A stretch of 64,000 nucleotides of DNA from Mesostigma viride (taxonomy: Eukaryota; Streptophyta; Mesostigmatophyceae; Mesostigmatales; Mesostigmataceae), in assembly GCA_009746045.1 (NCBI GenBank), contig RPFO01000038.1, positions 989,695-1,053,694 on the forward strand, read 5' to 3'. Of the stretch, positions 55,675-64,000 are shown in pieces (the stretch's first letter is position 1; each line of letters begins with the position of its first letter). Under the pieces are notes generated by a model. That model did no database searches. It was not told where the DNA came from and saw only the letters and a list, made by a program, of their open reading frames with translations. The translations under genes and the position numbers were made by a program.

Positions 55675-56560
55675 CCAAGTGAGTTGCGCGTCGTTGCCAC
55701 GACGACGCTGCTGGAAAATTCGGAACTGCTGCCAGTATCCGGATCTGCAGCAGCAGCAGCCCTTGCCGGTACGGTGGCGCAGAAGATTGCCACGGAGCTT
55801 ATAAATTCTGATCTCGCAGGCCACTTGGCTGCGGCGATCGAGGACAACGTGGCGGACAAGGTGGCGGCCCAGGTCGCCGGCACGCTGACGGAGGCGGTCG
55901 CCGGCACCCTAGCGGCGCAGGTGGCCGGCAATTCAGCGGACAACGTGGAGGCGCAGGTGGCGAAGGTGGCCCCGTCCTACGCGACTATGGCCAGCACAGC
56001 CATCCAAGAAATAGCCACTAGCACTGCTCAGGCCTGCGGTCTCTAGGATCAACCTTCGCCGACCGGGACAGCAAAGAGCGGCGCGGCCGCACCATAATTA
56101 TTCGTAATTGGCGGCCCTCCCCCGGGAGACGGGGCTGAGCCTCCGCCTCAAGGTGCATGGAGAAGGAACTCATCACCAACTTCCGCCTATATAGGACAGT
56201 ACACCGTCCGCCGCCTGTACCGGGGCGCGCGGACGCGCCGGTGGCGCTCGTGCTTACGCGCCCCATCGGCAAGCACTATATCCTCCAACACCGCACCAAG
56301 CTACCACGAGGCTTGCATGGCTTGGAGTCTCGACGACGACCTGACCCCGGCGCAGCTTCGCGCCCGCAGGGATCGACCGGCTGGCACAAGAGGACGCGAA
56401 GAAGGCCCTCGCTCACCGCACGAAGAAGGTGCGGCTGCGGTGCATGGAAGGACGACGCATGGCACATGGAGGTTACCTCGCGGGAGGTTAATTACCACGC
56501 CGAGGGGAGACGCGCGGGGGGGTAGGGAGTATAGGCCTTCCCCGCCCCCTCACACCGCGA
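55675..56560 (+). pseudogene. LINE ORF1 remnant
   Basis: The first part (55675-56046) encodes an Ala-rich helical stretch ending in TAG. A shifted frame then gives EKELITNFRLYRTVHRPPP and the conserved segment AWSLDDDLTPAQLRARRDR near 56320, the same C-terminal ORF1 motif as in the solo copies of this window. Frame breaks separate the parts. Confidence 0.6.
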
Positions 56561-56959
56561 GCAGCTACCGGGGGGTTAGCTACAACCCACCCCCCACACC
56601 CGTCGTCCGATGGCCGAGCGTGTCTTGCGGATAGTAGTCCAATCTCACGGACGACGCCAACGGAGTCAAAGCCGCGACCTTCATCGCCAACTTCGCAACA
56701 AGGAGCGCCTGCATGCTGGCTTTCGCAATTAAACCGGCACTCCCAACGGTATGCTGCATTCTTTGACCCGGCCCAAGAAGACCAGGCGCGCGAGCAAGTC
56801 GCGCCGCCCGCCTGGAGGGTGCCCTATATGCGCGTTGAAAAGTACTATGTTATCTCACGCCGCACACACATCCCCGCCAGCCTCCCCCCATTGAACCCCC
56901 TGCCGACACCGCGGATCCCCGGCGCCCCCTGCTGCATGGGCCAACGCCGGCACCCGGCA

Positions 56960-57995
56960 CTCGCTGCGCATCGCTACCTACAATGTCCGCACCCTGCCCG
57001 CGGGGGAGATGCCCCCCCGCGGGCGCCAACGAGCTTGTCCCGACTACTGCCGCCTATATGGCATTGATCATGCTTGGGGTCCAAGAGCACCGACGCTCCT
57101 TTGAGGGCCCCGTTCAGCGTGTCACCCTCGCACTACAATGGCAACTGCTGCATGCGGCCCGGCGCATATGCACCGGGTCAGGGAGGAGTAGGCCTGCTGT
57201 GCTCCCCCACCGATGCCGCCCAGCTCGTGGACCACAAACTTTGCTCTAATCGGATCCTTCAGTGCACAGCTCTCACTCTTTCCGCTCCCTTGAAGGACGG
57301 ACCCCCATTATGCTCTTGGTGATTGTCGGATATGCCCCACATGCTGGGCACCCGGCCGAGGACCGCGCAGCGTTCTTCAACCAGTTGCTCGACATAGAGA
57401 AACAGATCCCACGTCAATACATCGTTGCCATCTTGGTGGATGCCAACGCGACCCTGCCCGTGGGCCGCGGGGCCTGCATGTATGCGCCGCGCCTAACCGA
57501 TAGCACTGCCGACACCCCCCTACTTGAGCAACTACTCACTGAGGGGGACTTGACTGCTGCCAATACGCTGTTTGCTATAAACCGCCTGATGCACTAGTGA
57601 CCTTTGTGGGCCCCATGCGCAAGGCGGCTGGCTCGATGCTCCCTCGGCGGCGATGTGTATGCTTGGACTACATACTTGTGCGCAAGTGCTGGCGCTCTTC
57701 CGTCATCGATGCCCGTACTACGCTGACCACCCCCAGTGTCGCATCGGATCACCGCATGGTCACCGCAACCTTGCGCCTACGTCTTCAGGCCCCTGCGCGC
57801 CGCCGCCCCCGGCCCCGCCCTGACTGGACCTGCTTACGCCCCGTCGGTGGGCGCAGGGAGAAGTGGTCAGAGGATGAGATACGCCGCGATGCCATCAGGT
57901 CTGCCTTCGTGGACGCGCAACCTTTGATGTACCTGGACGCAGATCGCGGTGTGGATCTCACGCCACCCTACCGGCAAACTGTTCATGCGATCGGT
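56960..57995 (+). pseudogene. LINE endonuclease domain remnant
   Basis: APE-like endonuclease (EEP fold) that would nick target DNA to prime reverse transcription. Signature pieces in several frames: RIATYNVRTLPAGE near 56970, GGVGLLCSPTDAAQL near 57190, VIVGYAPHAGHPAEDR near 57320, VDANATLPVGRG near 57440 and ASDHRMVTATLRLR near 57740 (the terminal SDH motif). Frame changes at about 57070, 57260, 57590 and others. Confidence 0.75.
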
Positions 57996-58659
57996 GGAGC
58001 TTGGCTCTAAGCTTCTCCCCGAGCAACCCCGCGCCCGACCAGCCCCGCTAGCTCTACCTGCGCGACGCCCGGGTGGTTGCCGCCCGGCTGGCGCTAGCGC
58101 AGGCCCGCCGCCGCGGGGAGTGACCTGTACCCGTACCAGGAACGGCTTACTCAAGCATATACTGCCGCACATGCGGAGGAGGTGGAGACACTTGCCGCCG
58201 AAATCAATCGCCGCACGGCCGCCAAGTTACCAGCACAAGGCGGCCTGCATGGCGCTAGACTCTCGACCGTCTCACCGGACGCCGGGAAACGCAACGGGCT
58301 GACATCCCAGGCACCCCCAGTGAACGCCTTGAGATTTGGTTCAGCTCCCAGGCCAAACTATCGGGGGCCGGCCGCCCCTGGCCCGCCCCCCGCCCTGCTT
58401 GACCCCGGTGCCGCTGCACGCCCGGCCTGCGGCCAGCCGAGGCGGCCCCATTGAGCCCCCGCAGACGCCCACCAGTGAGACGGACTACCTGGTCCCACCG
58501 CTCTCCGGCCCCCTGGTGGACGGGCCCCACGACGAGAGGACTCCCCAGGAATGGGCTGCTGCCATCTCCACCCTCCGCAACTGATGATGCTGCCATGGGA
58601 GTGTCCAGACAATATTTCACCGGAGGTGGTTAAGATGCCTGAGCTTGAGCCTTTCCTCC

Positions 58660-60496
58660 GGGGTGTTTGCTGAACCGGATTCTACGAGATGGCCTCCCCC
58701 CGCCGACGTATTGGAAGACCGCTGCATGTCCGGGTCATGCTCTACAAGGGCAAGGGGTCCGCCGCGGATACCGGCAACTACCGCGCGGCGTATGCCTCCA
58801 AAGCTGCGTGCTGAAAGTCTTCATGCGTCTTTTGCTGAACCGCATGCGCGCCAGCCTCGATCCCCACCTAGATGAGTCCCAGTTGGGCTTCCGTGTTGGG
58901 GGAACGCAAATGGTTTTCACCTTTGCGGCGTGCCACATCAGAATATACGCTTGGCTGATCTCGATAGTACCGGCTACGCCCCCTTCTCAAGAAGGTTCCA
59001 GCCGTGTTCAGCCCGTCTCACGGTTCGAGACTGAACAAGTCTCGCGTGCAGACACGTGTGTAGTACTCCTACACACAGATCTCGAATGATTTATCTAGTA
59101 CCAAATCCGAAAGGCTTGCATCACTCCCGGGAAACGAGAACTTTTGCGGATGACTGTAGGTGTCAGTTGGCGATGCCTTAGGATCCGGAGACGTCCGTCC
59201 TATCAAAGAGACAACCAGCGCAGCGAAATTGGTCCTATAGTCAGCAAAATTGGTGAGAGAGGTCCCCAGTTCGATTCCGGCCTGGATTCATTTGCAGATC
59301 GCGTTTTTCCGCGTTTTCCGCGGACCGGCACTGAACGCAAATGGTTTTCACCTTTGCGGCGTGCCACATCAGAATATTATGCGGCGTGCACAAGCCCGCT
59401 TTGCCCGGGTGGAGGGGCGCCCGCCGGGGATCGAGGTCACGGAGTACGCCAGCTACGGCGGGGTTGACCCACGGCTACCGCCTGAGCGATCTGATCTACG
59501 CTGATGACACGACACTCGTGGAACCCCCGGAGTCAGCCCAACTCTGGCTAGACAGCTTATCACTGGAAGCGCGGGCGGTGGGGCTTATGATCAGCAAGAA
59601 AACGGAGGTCATGGCCATCGGCTTCCCTGCTGGGATAGCCCCACCCACCCTCCTCTTGCTGGACGGCAGCCCCGCCCCCCCGGCGACTCGCTTCAAGCTC
59701 CTTGGCAGCTGGCTTCCCTCCACGGCCGACGACATCAACACCCGCATTGGCCAGGCCTGGGCGGCCCTCCGCCGCCTCGACAGGTTCTGGACCTGCCGCT
59801 ACCTGAGTGAGCGACGCAAGCGCATTCTGTTCAAGGCCCAAGGTTGTCCTCAGCATCCTCCTTTATGGCTGCGAGGCGTGGACCCTGGACCAGGCGCTGA
59901 GCCAGCAGCTTGACGGCACCGTCACTCGAATGCTCCGTCATATCCTCGGCGTCCGCTACAAAGAACGCCGCACCCGGGCCGAGCTCTACTGCGAGCTCCC
60001 TCTTGTTGACCACCCATACCATCCGACACTGCCGCCTCCTCTTTGCCGGCCATCTTGCCCGCACAGACCATGCAGGTGAATACCGATGTGGGCCCTGTCG
60101 GGGGGCTTAAGACGGGCCAACCAGGAAGACACCTCCTCCTATGGCAGGGTCCCCTTGTCCCATCGCAACCCACTGGCAAACATTTGCGCGCCGGGCACCG
60201 GCGCGGCGCCACCCGGCCGGACCTATGTGACACAACTGCTTGAAGATGCAGGGCTTCTGGGACTATCCGTACTCCGCACCCGCATGATTGACAGGGAGAA
60301 ATGGGCTGCCATCTGCGATAAGCACCTTCCCGAGGGGTATGCTCCTGTTTTCTCCCCACGGGCCCCGCGGCCCGTTGCTAGCCAGGGTAGAAGTCCGCAG
60401 GTGGAGGTTATTGGTCCTGAGGATAGCCACTACACTACCGCCTCGTCTGCCATTACAGTAGAGGACAGCTCGGATGAGGATTACATCCCCATCTAG
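58660..60496 (+). pseudogene. LINE reverse transcriptase remnant, SINE-interrupted
   Basis: Pieces of a non-LTR reverse transcriptase: the finger region (NYRAAYASKAAC, FMRLLLNRMRASLDPHLDESQLGFR) to 58946, then after the SINE a continuation from 59333. The catalytic YADDTTLVEPPES lies near 59499-59537, followed by ISKKTEVMA, FKLLGSWLPSTADDINTRIGQA and LLYGCEAWTLD, and the C-terminal GHLART-type motif near 60045. The last frame ends SSDEDYIPI at TAG 60494-60496. The YADD motif is intact but several frameshifts break the protein. Confidence 0.8.
58947..59332 (+). repeat. tRNA-derived SINE copy C with 45-bp target duplication
   Basis: Inserted into the LINE RT. The 45 bases before it (58902-58946) are repeated exactly after it (59333-59377), and the RT frame continues across the duplication. 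The B box GTTCGATTCC is at 59269-59278; upstream GATGCCTTAGGATCCGGAGAC matches copy B. Long target duplications are compatible with LINE-assisted insertion with widely spaced nicks. Confidence 0.8.
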
Positions 60497-60639
60497 TGCT
60501 TAACGGTTGGGGGATGATGCAGACGATATTTGTTTAAACTTTTGTGTAATTATTTTTCTAATGAGATTAGCATAGTACTCCGTGGCATGCCTTTGCGCAT
60601 GACACGCAAGTACTTACTTACTTACTTACTTATACTCCC

Positions 60640-61398
60640 AACCGAGTTATGTTCTTAATTTCACCAACATGTTCACCAACATTCTCCTGCTGACCCATTC
60701 TATGCACCTGACCACCCATACACGTGGACCCCCCGGTTTGGGGGGTCATGCATAATTTATTCAATTGTTGAAGCAGCCCAATGCCTAGCATGAGGCATCA
60801 CCCTGATCCCACCGGCATTTGCAGCCATTGTGGCTTCGGGGAGCCATCCACGATCCCCACAGTTTGGTACCATACGTACCGGATAGATCCCCATGTGAAA
60901 TAGTGTGAAGCTGCACAATCCCAGCATCCACTGCATTTAGTCTTGCATGAGCCTAGACAAGACAGATGCCACATTAAGGTGCATGCCAGTACCGAACATC
61001 AGCCTTCAGCTCCTCTATGTACAACATTCCAAACTATACAACACTCCAATGTATACAACATCATGTCCAACCCGCCCATCCGTTCCATTAAAAAACTTGA
61101 CTTCCGTCAAATACTGGCAAAGTGCTTGCCACTGCGCGCGTTCACAGTGTGTATGTACACCAAACTTGAGTCACCGCGCGTCAGCAGGGCATCCCCTTTG
61201 CCGGGAGGCACATGGGTTTTGAGAACACCCTTCGAGGCAAACACTTGCCTGGCAATCCAGCACATGGCTGCCGCCTGGCAATAGTCGCAGATCCACCCTG
61301 GATCAAACACAGGCAGGCCTGGGGCTCAGTATCCTTTTAGGCCTTCCAGATCTCAGACCTGCGCTGGTTGTCTTATTAATATCCACCATAGCCACCTC
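60640..61398. other. Spacer and 3' flank of the oxygenase gene
   Basis: Between the LINE tail and the oxygenase stop codon (61399-61401) I see no supported coding region. Part near 61340-61398 would be 3' UTR of the minus-strand oxygenase. Confidence 0.45.
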
Positions 61399-63522
61399 TT
61401 ACTTGATGAGCGTGGCCAGGATAACCCTGGGTGGCACGAATGAGCGGCGCGCGTGCATGGCCAGGATGTTGTCCACCAAAATGATGTCGCCTGCTTCCCA
61501 CTTGATCGCCACCGCGGCATCATCCATGATCTGCACGGCGGCGGCCATGCCAGCCACGTCCAGGAATTGGGAGCCCTGGAAGCCCTCGCCACCGAACATG
61601 ACGGCCTGCTCGGGGATGTTGCGCACGTCCTTCCACCCCGTGTAGGCCGCGACGATCTGGTTGAAAAACACCTGACGTGCAAAGCAACGGCGGTGAGAGA
61701 AACAAGGCAGAAGGGATGCACCAAGGGTCAGCATGTGATTGATGAGCGACCGGTGAGGCCGGCTATCCCATGGACTACGCAGGTCCCATGGCCGTACATA
61801 CAACATGCTGGCCACTTCACCTTCTTGCTACAAACCAACATTCCACCACGCTTCCGCCTCTCTCTCCCACCCTAAGGCATCAAGGAGCCACTTCAACACA
61901 TCCCACGGATATGCCACGTGTCGGTAAGGAGGATATGCCGGCCTTGAGACGGGTATGCCACATGTTGTTTGCCTGTCTATTCCTTAGATACGCTCACGCC
62001 AGTCCTTGTACACACTTGCTTTCACCCAAAAAAGCATGAGAAAAAGAAAATTTCCGTCGTCTGAGCGCATACCTTCTTGCCGGTGCGAGGATCGGTCTTG
62101 ACCGCATCCATGACCCTCGACATTGTCTTAAGGTCCCCCCCTACGGTCCCCCCCAGCCACTCCCAGCTGGACCCCATCTCCTTCAGCTTGGCCTCCGCCT
62201 CCTCCGGCGTGGCCGCCCCCAGCGTGGACTTCCACCCGCGGCCAATGGCACTCCCAGGGTCATCCTCGGCAGACATGACCCTCACGTAGCGCACGCCCTG
62301 CGCCTCGAGTGCAGCCACGAAGTCTGGGTGCTGGGCCTTGAGGCGGTCGTAGACGACCGTGGAGAGGGCCAAGGGGGTTTCCCCTCCCTGGGAGGCAGGG
62401 ATTTGGCAGAAGAAGAAGAGCTTGTGGGGGTACACGGGCACCTGAGGGATGGCAAGGTGGTGTGCGGGCAGGCATGCGTGACGGGTGTGAGCACAGGAAC
62501 TACAAGAGAAGAACGCGCAAGAGGCAGGTGAGCGAGGTGGGGGGGGAAAGGGGGAGGGACTAACAACGTCTGATAGAGATACAGGGATCAACTTGTTCAT
62601 GTTGGAAGGACTGTAAGGGGAGGCACACTGCTTGCGCTGGCTGGGCAGCACGCGGGCCAAGGCGGCAGAATAAGGGAGCAGGATCGGTGGAAGGCAGCAG
62701 AATAAGGGAACAGGATGGCCAAGGCGGCAGAATAAGGGAACAGGATCGGTGGAAGGCAGCAGAATAAGGGAACAGGATGGCCAAGGCGGCAGAATAAGGG
62801 AACAGGATCGGTGGAAGGCAGCAGAATAAGGGAACAGGATGGCCAAAGCGGCAGAATAAGGGAACAGGATCGGTGGAATTGGCCGCAGTGGCGGCGGCAA
62901 CCGGCGCGGTACTTGGTGTGGTTTCAAGTGTGGCGCCACTTTGGTGTTAACTGTCCCGCGGGCCACAAAAGTGGCAACGGGACGCCTCTTGTGCGCTGGA
63001 GGCCATCTCAGACCGCCTACTGAGGGCGAGTGCCGCCAGCCCATCCTGTGCCGTCATATCATGCCATCGTTATTGAGATTTATTAAATATATGAATTCTA
63101 CAAAAGGTTGCCTGCCCTGGTCTGCATTACTAGTAGAGTGTTTCCTGCCCTTACTTCGACATCATCGCTAGGGAAGGGTCCCCTGACCTGACCTGTGCCT
63201 GCGCCTGCGCCATCAAATGCTGTACTGATGTACCATCTGCAGTGCCTTGTCCGCCCTCACCGGCGCCCTCACCTCATACGACATTGAAGCATCTATACAT
63301 GGTCCGGATTCTCCCGATTTCTGGCCTGCGCTGGTTGTCTCCTTGATACAGATAATCTAATAAGGATTCCCTGCCCTCACCTGCGCCAGCCTTTCATACA
63401 TGAAAGTACACGTAAATTGTGTAAGAAGCCTCGCCGGCAATTACCTGCGCCATCTCGTGGTGGAACGGAATGAGCTGGTCGGGCGGCGACTCGTTGGTGG
63501 TCACCACGCGGTCACCCACCAC
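61399..63522 (-). CDS. TauD/TfdA-type Fe(II)/2OG oxygenase, 5' end missing
   Basis: Probable Fe(II)- and 2-oxoglutarate-dependent oxygenase of the clavaminate-synthase-like group, close in pattern to plant At3g21360; the substrate is unknown. Visible exons on the minus strand are 63522-63445, 62441-62073 and 61671-61399, all joined in phase 0 by GT..AG introns, giving 239 residues. Family members have about 330, so ~90-100 N-terminal residues lie beyond the window. The iron-binding HxE motif is in PFHHEMAQ (about 63455-63463). The distal His is in LAMHARRSF (codon 61453-61455), and the 2OG-binding Arg in VPPRVILATL. Other landmarks are FFFCQIPASQGGETPL, GSAIGRGWKST and AAYTGWKDVRN. All metal ligands are present, so it should be active. 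Intron 1 carries a compound minisatellite. Confidence 0.9.
62655..62880. repeat. Compound ~62-bp minisatellite in oxygenase intron
   Basis: The core CAGAATAAGGGAACAGGAT recurs about seven times, alternately followed by GGCCAAGGCGG and CGGTGGAAGGCAG. This makes a two-part higher-order unit of ~62 bases. Located in the intron between the first two visible oxygenase exons. Confidence 0.85.
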
Positions 63523-64000
63523 CTGCAGGGAGGGGCAACCATCAAACAAGTAAGAGTGCATAACAACAAACAATGATGAGTGCACGCCAACGATGACAAA
63601 GCACACCAAGGAGGGTGGGCACAGTTGCTTGAGTACCGGTTTCACTCGACCAATTCTGTCATATTCAACAGTACCAACGGCATCAAAATGATGTCATCAG
63701 CAAGCCAAAAAAGCTTGCCCCCCTTTCCACACACTCATGACCCTTTCCACACACTCAAGCCCCGAAAGCCCCGTCAAGCAAAAGAGCAATTGCAGGACAA
63801 AGAAAAACACATCGCGCCGCCCCCCAAGGAGATTCCAATGGTTCCCATGATCCACCCATCACGATGACCGCCCTGGATTCTTGCCATGCGCCGCACAGCG
63901 TACACTGAATAACGTGCGCGGGCTCTGCTCTCTTTATGTACCCCCGTCAATCAGAGAGTGCCACGTTCCCAGCAAGACGCCCAAAGGACAGGTACGGGCG
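63523..64000. other. Intron sequence upstream of visible oxygenase exons
   Basis: Minus-strand sequence leading into the CTGCAG acceptor at 63523-63528; no coding frame fits the oxygenase here. A GTACCT on the minus strand near 63990 could be the donor of the next upstream exon, but too little is visible. Confidence 0.4.

Larger units (their letters stand above)
55670..60640 (+). mobile_element. Degenerate full-length LINE retrotransposon
   Basis: Carries, in order, ORF1 remnants (55680-56560), an endonuclease domain (56960-57990), a reverse transcriptase with C-terminal region (about 58670-60500), and a short 3' region ending in (ACTT)n at 60610-60632. Similar 17-base strings (TATACTCCCAA..GAGTT) lie at both edges (about 55668 and 60631) and could be a decayed target duplication at the hairpin motif. 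A SINE splits the RT. Many frameshifts make it inactive. Confidence 0.75.

Overview
The window looks like nuclear DNA of a eukaryote, most likely a unicellular alga. Genes are split by GT..AG introns, one gene spans 18.7 kb, and about half of the sequence is nested transposons and simple repeats. The closest family matches (a plant-type TauD/TfdA oxygenase like At3g21360, class II fumarase, listerin, SPC12) point loosely to the green lineage; this is inference. No operons or bacterial signals were seen.

Layout. 1-5500: sparse, repeat-rich DNA. 5510-7003 (+): intronless mitochondrial-type class II fumarase. 8409-13905: a composite mobile region bounded by two ~270-300 bp direct repeats. It holds a spliced HUH/Rep endonuclease gene (-), an upstream coiled-coil ORF and a C-run iteron array; a foldback element, a SINE and a LINE ORF1 fragment are nested inside. 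14499-16789 (-): signal peptidase complex subunit SPC12, whose first coding exon is only the ATG. 17721-36420 (+): listerin (LTN1/RKR1), reconstructed here as 12 exons with a continuous frame of 3022 codons. Its introns carry a 38-bp array (about 47 copies), a 54-bp array (7 copies) and a SINE. SPC12 and LTN1 are divergent and share a ~930 bp 5' region.

37260-38760 and 43000-46600: copies of a LINE ORF1 family. 39991-42061 (-): an unrecognised spliced gene whose 1.7 kb intron is almost entirely tetranucleotide repeat. 47314-50655: a complete piggyBac-like element with TTAA ends, sitting in a (TTAA)n tract, its transposase broken by two frameshifts. 52524-55593: a hAT-like element with an 8-bp target duplication (one mismatch). 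55670-60640: a degenerate full-length LINE (ORF1, endonuclease, RT), its RT split by a tRNA-derived SINE with a 45-bp target duplication. 61399-63522 (-): three 3' exons of a TauD/TfdA-type Fe(II)/2-oxoglutarate oxygenase, cut by the window end.

The host genes are unrelated housekeeping functions (TCA cycle, secretory signal cleavage, ribosome quality control, an oxygenase). The most interesting non-host content is the HUH/Rep element and a dispersed hairpin next to microsatellite tails, whose stem changes in a compensatory way between copies.
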